64,000 nt of DNA from Planctomycetota bacterium. GTDB taxonomy: Bacteria > Planctomycetota > Planctomycetia > Pirellulales > Pirellulaceae. Shown piece after piece: positions 9,214-18,419 of this stretch. The stretch is taken from positions 1 to 64,000 of the forward strand of contig JACNKX010000092.1 in the NCBI GenBank assembly GCA_014381825.1, given 5' to 3'. The translations under genes were made by a program, and so were the position numbers. Position 1 is the first letter of the stretch, and each line of letters begins with the position of its first letter. The notes below the pieces were generated by a model. That model was not told the origin of the DNA. It saw only the letters and a program-made list of their open reading frames with translations, and ran no database searches.

Positions 9214-10044
9214 ATGTCACTACGTTCTAATCGTCGAGCGTTTTTGAAGACCACGGTCGCCGCAGCGGCGGGAGCTTCCGTGTTAGAAACAAACAGTCCG
9301 CTGATCTTCGGTGCTCCAAGCGATTCAAAGTGGCGCGACCTCTTCGATGGCAAATCGCTCAGCGGATGGCACAAGAACCCGCAGAAGATCGGTCACGGAA
9401 CGGGAGGCACTTGGCGCGCTGAAGATGGCGCGATCGTCGGTGAACAAGATCCGCCTGGTTCGGGCAACGGCGGGATCCTTCTAACGGACGAGAAGTTTGG
9501 CGACTTCGAGTTGTTAATCGACATGAAGCCCGATTGGGGAGTATGCTCGGGATTATTTCTGCGTGGCAACGACGTCGGACAGTGCTTCCAGATGATGGTC
9601 GACTATCATGATGCAGGAAATGTTGGGCATCTGTACGGCGAAGGCACAACCGGCTTCAACACGCGCACGTTTGATATCAATGGTAAGTATGACGCCGACA
9701 AAAACCTTGTTGGTATCGTAACCGCGAACCACAAGAGCGCGGCGGAAGTCAGCCTGATCCATTCATGCACGCCAAACGAATGGGTCGATGCGTGGAAGGT
9801 AAACGATTGGAACACCGCCAAAGTTCGTGTCGAGGGCAAGTACCCCAAGATCACGACTTGGATCAACGGCTTGAAGGTGTGCGAGTTCGATGGCGCGAAA
9901 GCCACGACCGAACGATATGACAAAGAAGGCATTTTCGAGAAGCTTGGTGTCGAGGGGAGTATCGCCGTACAAGTCCACGGCGGTAAGGGTTGGCCCAAGG
10001 GAGCAAAGTGTCGATGGAAGAATATTAAGGTGCGAGCGCTTTAG
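9214..10044 (+). CDS. Tat-exported DUF1080 (3-keto-disaccharide hydrolase-like) protein
   Basis: A 276-residue protein with a twin-arginine signal ('NRRAFLKTTVAAAAG') and a good ribosome site ('aggaga') just ahead of ATG 9214. Residues 40-275 are a single DUF1080 domain, recognised from 'WRDLFDGKSLSGWHKN', 'GGTWRAEDGAIVG', 'GNGGILLTDEKFGDFEL' and the terminal 'CRWKNIKVRAL'. The fold is a concanavalin-like jelly roll. Members have been shown or proposed to hydrolyse 3-keto glycosides, and they are abundant in planctomycetes and Bacteroidetes. A second DUF1080 gene follows after 28 bases, so the two are likely co-transcribed for periplasmic glycan or glycoside degradation. Confidence 0.88.
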   Translation: MSLRSNRRAFLKTTVAAAAGASVLETNSPLIFGAPSDSKWRDLFDGKSLSGWHKNPQKIGHGTGGTWRAEDGAIVGEQDPPGSGNGGILLTDEKFGDFELLIDMKPDWGVCSGLFLRGNDVGQCFQMMVDYHDAGNVGHLYGEGTTGFNTRTFDINGKYDADKNLVGIVTANHKSAAEVSLIHSCTPNEWVDAWKVNDWNTAKVRVEGKYPKITTWINGLKVCEFDGAKATTERYDKEGIFEKLGVEGSIAVQVHGGKGWPKGAKCRWKNIKVRAL

Positions 10045-10072
10045 AAGCCTTCAAAGTAAAAGGTGAACAGGA

Positions 10073-10864
10073 ATGATCAAGCCCCAACTTTTTAATGCAC
10101 GATTGGTTCTGATTGGAGCGACGCTGCTAATTGCGGTCACGCCTCCCGCCCGCTCGGAAGTAGGCGTCGGTGCCCGGCCAATTAAAGGAGCCGAGGTCAT
10201 CTTCGACGGCACGCGAAAGATGCTGGATGATAAATGGACGTACTGGGAAGGACCACGCTTCAGCTCATCGTTGCCGATCAAATGGAAGATCGTCGACGAC
10301 CCAGTGGACAAGGGGTCCGTCGTCGTGACCGACGATCCGGCTGCTGCAGGAGGCAAGTATGGTACGGCAGACGTTGTAACGAAAAAGAAGTATCGGGACT
10401 TCCGGCTGCATATCGAGTTCTTTATCGTCAAGACCGGGGGAAACAGCGGCGTGTACCTTCAAAATCGCTACGAGATTCAAGTTCTCGACGGCGACAAAAC
10501 GAAGCATGGAATGGGCGCTGTCATCAACGAAACCGAGTCTCCGTATCATGCATATAACGGTGTCGGAAAATGGAACTCCTATGACATCAACTTCCGCGCT
10601 GCAAGATTCGAGGATGGAAAGCGTTCGGAAACTGCGATGGTGTCCATGTTCTTCAATGGCATCAAGGTGCATAAGAACCAAACGATCAATCAGGTCTGGG
10701 GTGGGCCGAATTCAGGAATCGATGGCGGCAATGACGGTGGCAAAGGTATCACGGACGCGCCCGGCGGTCTGAAACTACAGTGTGAAGGCCACGAAGTCCT
10801 GTACCGCAACATCTGGATCAAGGAATTAGATTTGGAGAAACCGAATACAGATTTCAAAAAATAA
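10073..10864 (+). CDS. Secreted DUF1080 (3-keto-disaccharide hydrolase-like) protein
   Basis: A 263-residue protein with a Sec signal peptide ending near 'ARS' (residue 28). The DUF1080 domain covers residues 35-260. Characteristic pieces are 'KYRDFRLHIEFFI', 'GGNSGVYLQNRYEIQVLD', 'GKWNSYDINFRA' and the closing 'VLYRNIWIKELD'. It differs from its upstream neighbour in using Sec rather than Tat export and is only distantly similar to it, so the pair is not a recent duplication. It probably acts in the periplasm on glycosides. It is followed by a 150-base gap before the second ECF sigma gene. Confidence 0.87.
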   Translation: MIKPQLFNARLVLIGATLLIAVTPPARSEVGVGARPIKGAEVIFDGTRKMLDDKWTYWEGPRFSSSLPIKWKIVDDPVDKGSVVVTDDPAAAGGKYGTADVVTKKKYRDFRLHIEFFIVKTGGNSGVYLQNRYEIQVLDGDKTKHGMGAVINETESPYHAYNGVGKWNSYDINFRAARFEDGKRSETAMVSMFFNGIKVHKNQTINQVWGGPNSGIDGGNDGGKGITDAPGGLKLQCEGHEVLYRNIWIKELDLEKPNTDFKK

Positions 10865-11017
10865 ATCGGAATCGGTTTCGCTTTGGTAAGGACTCTACGC
10901 GGCTATCAATCGATAAATCAGCTAGCTTTAATTGGATCGGACAGAGCGTTTAGACTGCTCAGATCGATCTTTGGGACACACGACTTGCCCCTTTTTCGAT
11001 CTCGGTGGATATAACCA

Positions 11018-11716
11018 TTGTCTGCGGTTGTCGCTCCAGGCGACAATGCGGGTAATGTTCACTCACCCCGATTCAGCCAAAAACTTCACGTGACCATACC
11101 TCGCGACGAGATCTCGGACGGTACGTTAATTGCCGCAGTACTGGCTGGCGAGCGGGATCAGTTCGCGCCGCTTGTCGAGCGATATCAGGGACAGCTGCTA
11201 CGTGTCGCGCGTAGCCGGATGGGGCGGCCAGATTGGGCCGAAGATGTAGTGCAGGAAACGTTTCTGTGCGCGTTCAAGTCGTTGCACACCTATAAATCGC
11301 AGTACAGTTTTCGCACTTGGCTCTGGACGATCCTGCTGAATCAATGCCGACGTCAGTTGAAAAAGTTCTCGCGCGGCCTGTTCATCGGCACGTGGGGACA
11401 GCCGAACGACGACGACGATCTGCGAGCGACTTTGGCGGATCAGCTCAAGTCAGACGAATCTCCTTCGACGCGGATGGCCACGAAAGAACGCTCCGAGTTG
11501 CTGGACGCTTTGCTCGCAAAGCTCCCCGAAGGACAGGCTGATGCATTGCGACTCCGATTTTTCGGCGGTCTGAAGTTTCAAGAGATCGCCGAGGCGATGG
11601 GATGCAGTTTATCGACCGCGAAGAGTCGAGTGCGCTGGGGATTGACGAAGATGGCTGAGTATCTCGGCCCCGAAGATGATTTACCGATTGATCGAACGAT
11701 GGAGAGTAGGCAATGA
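11018..11716 (+). CDS. ECF-type RNA polymerase sigma factor
   Basis: Up to 232 residues from a TTG at 11018; an in-frame GTG at 11090 gives a shorter and perhaps better start, since the family core begins at 'ISDGTLIAAVLAG'. Region 2 contains 'WAEDVVQETFLCAFKSLHTY' and 'SFRTWLWTILLNQCRRQLK'. Region 4 contains 'GLKFQEIAEAMGCSLSTAKSRV', a clear helix-turn-helix. The stop overlaps the next ATG (ATGA at 11713-11716), coupling it to a zinc-finger anti-sigma with a haem-motif periplasmic tail. The pair is likely a membrane-gated transcription switch. Confidence 0.92.
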   Translation: MSAVVAPGDNAGNVHSPRFSQKLHVTIPRDEISDGTLIAAVLAGERDQFAPLVERYQGQLLRVARSRMGRPDWAEDVVQETFLCAFKSLHTYKSQYSFRTWLWTILLNQCRRQLKKFSRGLFIGTWGQPNDDDDLRATLADQLKSDESPSTRMATKERSELLDALLAKLPEGQADALRLRFFGGLKFQEIAEAMGCSLSTAKSRVRWGLTKMAEYLGPEDDLPIDRTMESRQ

Positions 11717-12399
11717 AAGCCGTATTCACCTGCGATGATGTGTTTGACATTCTGACGCGCGAGCCTTTCCCGTCAGGCGGCGCGGACGACGAGATCGTCG
11801 AGTCGCACTTGGCTGTCTGTCACGACTGTCGTCAGCTTGCCGAGGCGTTCCGTCCGGCTGTTGGTTTGTTTCATGAATCGCTATCGGCGGGAATCGACGA
11901 CGAACTGCCATCGTATCGCGGAAGGCTGCAACCCATCATTGAAACGCTTGCGCAAGAAGACGTTTCGTCGCAGAGCAAGTCAGGACATGGTTGGATACTT
12001 TACGGCATGGCAATCGCGGCGAGCCTGATATTGGTCGGTTCAGTCATCTTTGCCGCGTTGGCAACGAAGCCGAGCGACGGTGGATCGATGCCAGTCGCAT
12101 CCGTCGTTCGCACGGCACAAGACCGCGACTACACATTGCTGGCCGCGTTGGAAATTCCACGCAACTGTCGTTCGATGCTCGAATCTTCAGAACGGACGCT
12201 GGCCACGGAGTTCGTCTGCTGTACTAAGTGTCACAATGCGACGAGCCGTGTGGTGTCGACGAATCTTGCCATTTTGAAGTCATCAGCTGCTTGTGCGGCT
12301 TGTCACGATCAGATGCTGAACAACGCGGCGTCGTTGGTTATTCCACGCAGCCAAGTATGTGAATCGCTGCTCGCATGCGCTCCGATTCACAGCCTGTGA
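11713..12399 (+). CDS. Transmembrane anti-sigma factor with two CxxCH haem motifs
   Basis: A 228-residue protein translationally coupled to the ECF sigma upstream. The cytoplasmic part carries the zinc-binding anti-sigma signature H32-x3-C36-x2-C39. A single membrane span covers about residues 95-117. The C-terminal periplasmic part has two c-type haem attachment motifs, C170-T-K-C173-H174 and C194-A-A-C197-H198, plus further cysteines (169, 152, 216, 222). CxxCH on the outer side of the membrane is where cytochrome c maturation works, so haem attachment is topologically possible. The simplest reading is an anti-sigma whose sensor is a dihaem domain responding to redox state or a diatomic ligand. 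Zinc binding by the same cysteines is the main alternative. Confidence 0.75.
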   Translation: MKAVFTCDDVFDILTREPFPSGGADDEIVESHLAVCHDCRQLAEAFRPAVGLFHESLSAGIDDELPSYRGRLQPIIETLAQEDVSSQSKSGHGWILYGMAIAASLILVGSVIFAALATKPSDGGSMPVASVVRTAQDRDYTLLAALEIPRNCRSMLESSERTLATEFVCCTKCHNATSRVVSTNLAILKSSAACAACHDQMLNNAASLVIPRSQVCESLLACAPIHSL

Positions 12400-12498
12400 C
12401 ACCTCGAATTTTCAGGTGATTACTTGCGAAAACGCGCGCCGGTGCGGATACTTCGAGCTGTCTCGCTCTGAGTCGTCCCCGTGTTTCGGAGTTCACCG

Positions 12499-13401
12499 AT
12501 GCGTCATCTTGTTGCGGCATTCGTTTTGATCGCCCTAGTTGCGTCCACCATTCACGCCGACGAAGAAATATTTTCGGGGCCACAAGTTGGCGAGCGTCTC
12601 GCACCATTTACCGCCCGCGGTACGCTCGGTGATGTCGCCGGTAAAGACTTTGATCTCGTATCGAACGCGGATGGGAAGCCAACATTTATAATCTTCGTTC
12701 ACGAACTCACGCGACCGTCAATTGGGCTAACGCGACTGATCATGGACTATGCGGCAAAGCGAGCGAAAGATGACTTGGTAAGTGGCGTTGTATTCTTGAG
12801 TGCCGATCCGACGGAGACCGAGAACCGGGTGAAGCGGGCAGCACACGCTTTGCCGAAGGGTGTCGCGATTGGAATCTCGATGGATGGCCAAGAAGGTCCA
12901 GGCGCCTACGGATTGAATCGAAATGTTGCCCTTACCGTACTCGTCGGTAAAGAGAACAGAGTGACCGCGAACTTCGCGCTGGTTCAACCCAGCGTTCAAG
13001 CCGATGCTCCGAAGATCGCGAAGGGAGTCGTTGAGGTTCTTGGCGGCGGCAAGGTGCCGACACTAGCTGAGTTAGGAACTCGTGGCTACAACGACACAGC
13101 CAACGCGCGCATGAACGACCCGAAGCTTGATTCGTTACTGCGTTCGATGATCCAGAAGACTGCGAGTGAAGAGCAGGTCAAAGAGGCAATCGCGGCGATC
13201 GAGACCTACGTCACTGACAAACCCCCAGCGCAACAGCGAATTGGCGACATCGCTCGTCGCATTATCGACGCCGGTAAGCTGAGCAACTATGGAACCCAGC
13301 CCGCTCAGACCCAGCTGAAGGTGTGGGCCAAGAAGTATCCGGCGAAGGAAACGCAGAAGAAGAAAGCGACTCGCGGCAAGAGAGCCAAGCAAACTCCATA
13401 G
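12499..13401 (+). CDS. Secreted redoxin/thioredoxin-like protein without cysteines
   Basis: About 300 residues from ATG 12499; an in-frame GTG 18 bases upstream would place the signal less well. The signal peptide ends near 'STIHA-DE'. Residues 30-190 look like a redoxin or AhpC/TSA fold: 'GPQVGERLAPFTARGTLG', then 'KPTFIIFVHELTRPSIG' where the CxxC active site normally lies, then 'GVVFLSAD'. No cysteine occurs anywhere in the protein, so it cannot do thiol chemistry. The last 20 residues are strongly basic (Lys/Arg-rich). It may be a binding or structural derivative of the family. It follows the haem-motif anti-sigma by about 100 bases. Confidence 0.7.
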   Translation: MRHLVAAFVLIALVASTIHADEEIFSGPQVGERLAPFTARGTLGDVAGKDFDLVSNADGKPTFIIFVHELTRPSIGLTRLIMDYAAKRAKDDLVSGVVFLSADPTETENRVKRAAHALPKGVAIGISMDGQEGPGAYGLNRNVALTVLVGKENRVTANFALVQPSVQADAPKIAKGVVEVLGGGKVPTLAELGTRGYNDTANARMNDPKLDSLLRSMIQKTASEEQVKEAIAAIETYVTDKPPAQQRIGDIARRIIDAGKLSNYGTQPAQTQLKVWAKKYPAKETQKKKATRGKRAKQTP

Positions 13402-13520
13402 AAAGTCCAGCGCAAGCTGCCCGCGACGTCGCTTTGACTATTGACTAGAATTGAAGGGCGCAGGTTCGAGCGATTGGCGAGCCTGCTTCGGACTAAACTC
13501 TTCAACAGCGGTGTGAAGCT

Positions 13521-15218
13521 ATGAATTCGATTCGCTTGTCTATTTCACTTTGTTCTTTGTTGGCACTATTGGTGACTGGCTGCGGCAAGTCGCCTGCTCC
13601 GGTGGCCAAACCAAAGGCGACAGGGAATAAAATTGCTCAGCAACTCGCCACCGCTCCACAGCAGTCTCCAACGGCGACCCACCAAACGACGACGAAGCGC
13701 CGCCACGAGTCCCCGGACGAGCGGACGCGATTCAACGAAATCCCCGAGACGGAAAGCGAGTTCAACTTCGACTTCGGCGGCTCCACAGGCGACTATTCGT
13801 ATCAAGGCGGTAGCGCTTTCTCGTCACCGGGTAAGAACGAGTCGCGGGAAGGATTGTCCAGTACCAAGATTGTAGAACGAGTTACTTCGTTGCTGCGAGA
13901 TTCCGTTGACTATGGTCCGACGCTCGCGGTTTGGTTAATCGACGAGTCGAAGAGTGCTCGAACGCTCGTGCAATCCGTCAGCAGCATGATCCAACAGCCC
14001 TACGCCAGCTTGAAGCCGGAAGCCGACCCGCAGAAGTTCCTAACGGCCGTCTGTACTTTCGGCGGAAAAGTGCGTTTCCCTGTCGATACTCCCTCGCCTG
14101 ATCCTGCGTCGCTAACCGGTGCCCTAGACGCAATGCCCACCGACGCGACAGGGCGTGAAATGGTGTTCACCGCGATCAGCGAAGCGCTGAAGAAGTACTC
14201 CCGTTATCGGACGGAGGAACGACGAGAAGTCGTATTTGTCGTCGTCACGGACGAGGCAGGCGATGATCAGGATCTTGCCGAAACATTGATCGAAGAACCA
14301 CGACGACTTGGCATTCCTATCTACGTGATTGGTGTGCCGGCCCCGTTCGGTCGCGCGGCGGCGTTGGATGCTGCGGTCGAGAATCCCGCCGACAAGACGG
14401 CAATTCGTCAGGGACCTGAATCCCGCCACGGCGAACACATTGAGCTTGGTTTCTGGGGTGGGATGAACGATTTTCGCATGATGGATTCGGGATTCGGCCC
14501 GTTCGCGTTGGAGCAACTTTGTCGCAGAACCAGCGGTCGTTACATCGCCGTTCGTCCGCCGACAAGCGGGTACTCTTTCGCGGGTGCCACGCTCAACGAG
14601 TGGCCATCCGGTGGAGTCTGGCAGCCAGATCCAAACATCATGCAGAAGTACGCGCCGGAATACGTTAGCGAGGCGGACTATCAGAAGTTGCTGCAAGGCA
14701 ATGCCGCGTGTATGGCGTTGCACAACGCGGCTAAAGTGTCGGCGGTCGAGTTTGCCGAGTTGCCGCAAGTCACTTTCGTCAAGCGAGACGAAGCACAGCT
14801 GACGAACGAGTTGGCCCGCGCTCAGCAATTGGCGGCCAAGCTGGAGCCGGGAGTAAATCGCATCTATGAAGCCATCGAGAGAGGTGAGAAGGATCGCGGT
14901 AAACTGACATCGCCCCGTTGGCAAGCCGCGTTCGATGTCGCGATGGGTCGCGCGGCGGCAGCCAAATCTCGAGTCGACGGTTACAACGTGATGTTGGCCG
15001 AATTAAAGCGAGGCAAGAACTTCGAGAATGCAACGAGCAGCACGTGGGATTTAGCAACCGCTGAAAAGACGGAAGCGACAAGCGCTCTCAAGAAGCTCGG
15101 CGAGAAAGCCAAGATGTATCTCGAACGTGTCACCACCGATCACCCCGGAACGCCTTGGGCGAAACTGGCCGAACGCGAATTGCAGACTCCGTTCGGTTGG
15201 CAATGGACTGAGCGGTAG
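13521..15218 (+). CDS. Lipoprotein with von Willebrand factor A domain
   Basis: A 565-residue protein with lipobox 'LVTG-C21', so it is membrane-anchored outside the cytoplasm. Residues 22-110 are a low-complexity Pro/Thr/Gln/Gly-rich linker. A VWA domain covers about 130-330, with the metal-ion-dependent adhesion site D141-x-S143-x-S145 and 'VFVVVTDEAGDD' further on. The remaining C-terminal part is Ala/Lys/Glu-rich and predicted helical. The role is probably protein binding at the cell surface or periplasm; partners are not evident. It converges with yceH, and a hairpin lies between the two stops. Confidence 0.82.
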   Translation: MNSIRLSISLCSLLALLVTGCGKSPAPVAKPKATGNKIAQQLATAPQQSPTATHQTTTKRRHESPDERTRFNEIPETESEFNFDFGGSTGDYSYQGGSAFSSPGKNESREGLSSTKIVERVTSLLRDSVDYGPTLAVWLIDESKSARTLVQSVSSMIQQPYASLKPEADPQKFLTAVCTFGGKVRFPVDTPSPDPASLTGALDAMPTDATGREMVFTAISEALKKYSRYRTEERREVVFVVVTDEAGDDQDLAETLIEEPRRLGIPIYVIGVPAPFGRAAALDAAVENPADKTAIRQGPESRHGEHIELGFWGGMNDFRMMDSGFGPFALEQLCRRTSGRYIAVRPPTSGYSFAGATLNEWPSGGVWQPDPNIMQKYAPEYVSEADYQKLLQGNAACMALHNAAKVSAVEFAELPQVTFVKRDEAQLTNELARAQQLAAKLEPGVNRIYEAIERGEKDRGKLTSPRWQAAFDVAMGRAAAAKSRVDGYNVMLAELKRGKNFENATSSTWDLATAEKTEATSALKKLGEKAKMYLERVTTDHPGTPWAKLAERELQTPFGWQWTER

Positions 15219-15241
15219 ACTCCTTAGTATCGGGCTGCAAC

Positions 15242-15327
15242 GAGAGCGAGTAGCGGAGCGTTCGGGTAGTTTGACCACAGAGTCACTATCCGTTTGGTCG
15301 GTCTCCCGAACGTCAGACGCTGCTCTC
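15242..15327. terminator. Probable bidirectional terminator between convergent genes
   Basis: An imperfect inverted repeat sits between the stops of the VWA lipoprotein and yceH. The outer arms are gagagc (15242-15247) and gctctc (15322-15327); the inner arms are cgttcggg (15259-15266) and cccgaacg (15305-15312). There is no long T-run, so the call rests on position and pairing. Confidence 0.35.
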
Positions 15328-15338
15328 AAGTAAAGATC

Positions 15339-16046
15339 CTAGCTCTCAAGAATATCGAGCCGCTCTTTTAGCTGTGCAAGCTCTTGTCGGAGTTCATCAA
15401 TCTCTTGGCGTAAAGCTGCAGCGGCGTCTTCAGAGACTCTCGGCGCAGGTGTCGGCTTCGATGACCCGTTGACTGAGATTTCGCTTGCGCGAGCGTTCAC
15501 CTTTTCCATCTCGTTGGCTTGGTACAAGCCGTGAGTCACGACCTGGCCGCGACCTTCTGGAGTGAGTGAGATGACGAGCCTCTTCTCGATCAAGGATCGT
15601 AGAACGGGGCGCAGCGCACCAAGATCCGCAATCGGTTCCATACGTGCGGCACGACCTCGCAATTCGCCGACGGTTTGCTCGCCTCGCAACATCAACTCAG
15701 CCATCACTGCCATCTCCACCTTGTCGACGCCGAGCCAGTCGTACAAGCGATGCTTGTACTTTGGGACGCGCCCGTCGCCTTGAATCTCGACGACGACTCC
15801 GATGTCGCGGAGTTCCTCTAAGGCCAGCTCAACATCGCTCGGATCGAGCGTCATCTGTGGAAGTCGATTACTCTTCTGATTGCAGCCGCTCGTAACCGCG
15901 TTTAACGAAAGTGGGTAATTCTCGGGTGTTGTCTTCGCTTTCTCGACCAATACGCCAGCGACGCGCCGATGGATGCGGTCGAGTGGTTTCCATTTCGGTC
16001 CTTCGGCGGATTCGTCGCTCGTCGTTGTTGGTCCAAAGGTATTCAT
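15339..16046 (-). CDS. yceH: YceH / DUF480 family protein
   Basis: A 235-residue cytoplasmic protein. Residues 18-190 match the YceH family, which has two winged-helix domains: 'RVAGVLVEKAKTTPENYPLS', 'TSGCNQKSNR', 'DVELALEELRDIGVV', then 'AVMAELMLRGEQTVGELRGR'. The tail (200-235) is a predicted coiled coil, 'LRQEIDELRQELAQLKERL'. The fold suggests DNA or protein binding, but no function is established for the family. It is divergent from the DUF1549 gene that starts at 16223, with a 176-base shared upstream region. Confidence 0.88.
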   Translation of the reverse strand: MNTFGPTTTSDESAEGPKWKPLDRIHRRVAGVLVEKAKTTPENYPLSLNAVTSGCNQKSNRLPQMTLDPSDVELALEELRDIGVVVEIQGDGRVPKYKHRLYDWLGVDKVEMAVMAELMLRGEQTVGELRGRAARMEPIADLGALRPVLRSLIEKRLVISLTPEGRGQVVTHGLYQANEMEKVNARASEISVNGSSKPTPAPRVSEDAAAALRQEIDELRQELAQLKERLDILES

Positions 16047-16222
16047 GGCTCATTCCTCGGTGGGCGATGACGTGTGCGAAAAATCTACGCACTGAATTGC
16101 TTAGTTACAAGGCCGAACCCGCGATTAAGCTTGCATGCGCCCGCAGGCATGTATTAACATCGACCTGCTTCGATATGTCTGTGACAACCAGATTGCCCCG
16201 CCGCTGTCCCAACTGCCCTTCT

Positions 16223-18391
16223 ATGTTTCGACCGCTTCGTTTTTGCTTGCCTCTATTTGCTCTCCTGGTCATTTCGACCAGTGGGTTCGCAAATGATTTG
16301 GTGCCACACAGATACAACTTCGAGAACGATATCGTTCCGATTTTGAGCAAGTTCGGCTGCAACGCTTCTGGCTGTCACGGCAAAGCGGAGGGGCAAAACG
16401 GGTTCAAACTGTCTGTGTTCGGGTTCGATCCGGACGAAGATTATCGAGCGCTAACGATGGAAGGTCGCGGGCGGCGTGTCTTTCCGGCCGCTCCCGAGCG
16501 CAGCCTGGTGCTACAAAAGGCGAACGGTGGCATTCCACACGGCGGTGGAATTCGCATTGATGCTGAGCGGCCAGAACACGAGACGCTGGTCAAGTGGATC
16601 AGGGCTGGAGCGCCGTTCGGTTCGCCGGACGATCCATCCGTCGTCTCGATCACGATCACACCGCGCGAAGGCCAATTGTCGATGCGTGCTTCGCAGCCGT
16701 TGCATGTTGAGGCCACGTGGAGTGACGGTCGAACGATGGATGTGACGCGACTGGCAACCTATCAATCCAACAACGACGCGATGGCCACGGTCGACGAAGA
16801 CGGAGTCGTGACGATCGGCGAAGCAGCTGGCGGTGTTGCTGTCCTGGCAACTTACCTCGGCAACGTCGATGTCTTTCAAGCGATCGTCCCGCGTGGCGAG
16901 CAAATCGAAAGCTATCCGGAGACGGTCGCAGCCAACTTTGTCGATGGCCCAATTTACGCTCGGCTAAAGAAGTTGAATATCGCTCCTTCTGGTGAGTGTG
17001 ACGATGCGACTTACATGCGGCGTGTCTACCTTGATGTCATTGGGACTTTACCGAGCGCCGACGAAGCACGACGCTTCCTTTCCGATACAGCAAGTGACAA
17101 GCGAGCTGCGCTCGTCGACCAGTTGCTGCGTCGACCGGAGTACGCTGACTACTGGGCGCTGAAGTGGGCAGATCTATTGCGAGTCGATCGACTGAAGCTC
17201 GGGCACAAGCGAGCGTATTTGTACTATCAATGGATTCGTGACAGCTTCGCCTCGAACAAGTCATTCGATCAGTTTGCGTCCGAGCTGGTTGCTGCCGAAG
17301 GGCCGTTGGTAGATTCGCCTGCCGGTCAGTTCTTCAAAGCCGTTGACAAACCCAACGAGATGGCGAGCACAGTCTCGCAAGTCTTTCTCGGTGTTCGCAT
17401 CGAGTGTGCTCAGTGTCATCATCACCCGTATGACCGCTGGAGTCAGACGGATTATTACGGGATGCAAGCCTTCTTTACGCAGGTCGCGTTTAAGGCTTCA
17501 TCGCGAGGCGAGGTTTTGCTTGGAACAAACAAAGCCGCCACCAAACATCCGCGTACCGGCCAGGAGATTCACGCCCACGCTTTAATGCAACCGCTCCCGG
17601 CGGCCGCCCCTGAGGGAGATCGACGCAAGCTGCTCGCCGAGTGGATGACGTCACGAGACAATTCGTGGTTCGCTCAGAGTATTGCCAACCGCTATTGGGC
17701 TCACTTCATGGGGCGCGGCTTGGTCGAACCGGTCGATGATTTTCGTTTGGCGAATCCGCCATCGAATCCGCAACTGATGGATCAACTCGCCGCGCATCTT
17801 GCCGACAACAACTTCGATATTCAACAATTGATTCGGGCGATTGTGACGTCCAAAGCTTATCAACGAGCTTCCGAGCCGAACGCAACCAATCAACTCGACG
17901 AACTGAACTACTCGCGTTACCTATTCAAGCGTCTCGACGCGGAAGTATTGTTTGACGCCGTCTGCCAAGCGACGGGTGTCGATGAAAAGTTTCATGGAGT
18001 GCCGAACGGAAGTCGTGCGATTCAACTGTGGGATAGCAAAGTCCCGCATTATTTCCTCAAGCTCTTTGGGCGACCGATGCGAATGACCGCCTGTGATTGC
18101 GAACGCGTGGCCGAGCCTACAACCGCCCAAGTGTTACATGTCTTAAACTCACCTGAGATTCAAGAGAAACTGTCTCACTCCGGTGGCCGCATCGCAAGAC
18201 TTCTGTCAACGAGCCCGAGTAACGAAATGTTGACAGACGAACTCTATTTGACATGTTTCAGCCGCTATGCGACCGATGAAGAGAAGCAAGTGGCAGTCGC
18301 CTATCTCGCTGGGAACGACAGTCGTGAACAAGCCGCAGAAGATCTAGTCTGGAGCATGATGAACTCATTGGAGTTCTTGTTTAATCACTAG
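16223..18391 (+). CDS. Secreted cytochrome-like protein with Ig-like, DUF1549 and DUF1553 domains
   Basis: A 722-residue protein from ATG 16223; the frame is open upstream to 15911, antisense to yceH, but the signal peptide ('PLFALLVISTSGFA-ND') fixes the start. The N-terminal cytochrome-like module carries C46-NASG-C51-H52, a CX4CH variant. A BIG2-type Ig-like domain covers about 150-235. DUF1549 follows ('PIYARLKKLNIAPS', 'YLDVIGTLPS', and the CAQCH motif), then DUF1553 near the end ('IANRYWAHFMGRGLVEPVDD'). This architecture is a planctomycete hallmark and is nearly always paired with DUF1501, as here. A role in periplasmic degradation of complex carbon has been proposed, without proof. 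It is the first gene of an operon with 18420-19760. Confidence 0.9.
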   Translation: MFRPLRFCLPLFALLVISTSGFANDLVPHRYNFENDIVPILSKFGCNASGCHGKAEGQNGFKLSVFGFDPDEDYRALTMEGRGRRVFPAAPERSLVLQKANGGIPHGGGIRIDAERPEHETLVKWIRAGAPFGSPDDPSVVSITITPREGQLSMRASQPLHVEATWSDGRTMDVTRLATYQSNNDAMATVDEDGVVTIGEAAGGVAVLATYLGNVDVFQAIVPRGEQIESYPETVAANFVDGPIYARLKKLNIAPSGECDDATYMRRVYLDVIGTLPSADEARRFLSDTASDKRAALVDQLLRRPEYADYWALKWADLLRVDRLKLGHKRAYLYYQWIRDSFASNKSFDQFASELVAAEGPLVDSPAGQFFKAVDKPNEMASTVSQVFLGVRIECAQCHHHPYDRWSQTDYYGMQAFFTQVAFKASSRGEVLLGTNKAATKHPRTGQEIHAHALMQPLPAAAPEGDRRKLLAEWMTSRDNSWFAQSIANRYWAHFMGRGLVEPVDDFRLANPPSNPQLMDQLAAHLADNNFDIQQLIRAIVTSKAYQRASEPNATNQLDELNYSRYLFKRLDAEVLFDAVCQATGVDEKFHGVPNGSRAIQLWDSKVPHYFLKLFGRPMRMTACDCERVAEPTTAQVLHVLNSPEIQEKLSHSGGRIARLLSTSPSNEMLTDELYLTCFSRYATDEEKQVAVAYLAGNDSREQAAEDLVWSMMNSLEFLFNH

Positions 18392-18419
18392 TGTGCCCGC
18401 CGCGTCGGAGTCTCATTCC

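Noticed and set aside
14124-14924. Reverse-strand frame of 266 codons inside the VWA lipoprotein gene
   Set aside because: It is antisense to a gene with clear lipobox and MIDAS motifs and has no domain of its own.
15911-16222. Extension of the DUF1549 frame antisense to yceH
   Set aside because: The signal peptide lies at the ATG at 16223, and the upstream part is Arg-rich antisense sequence.
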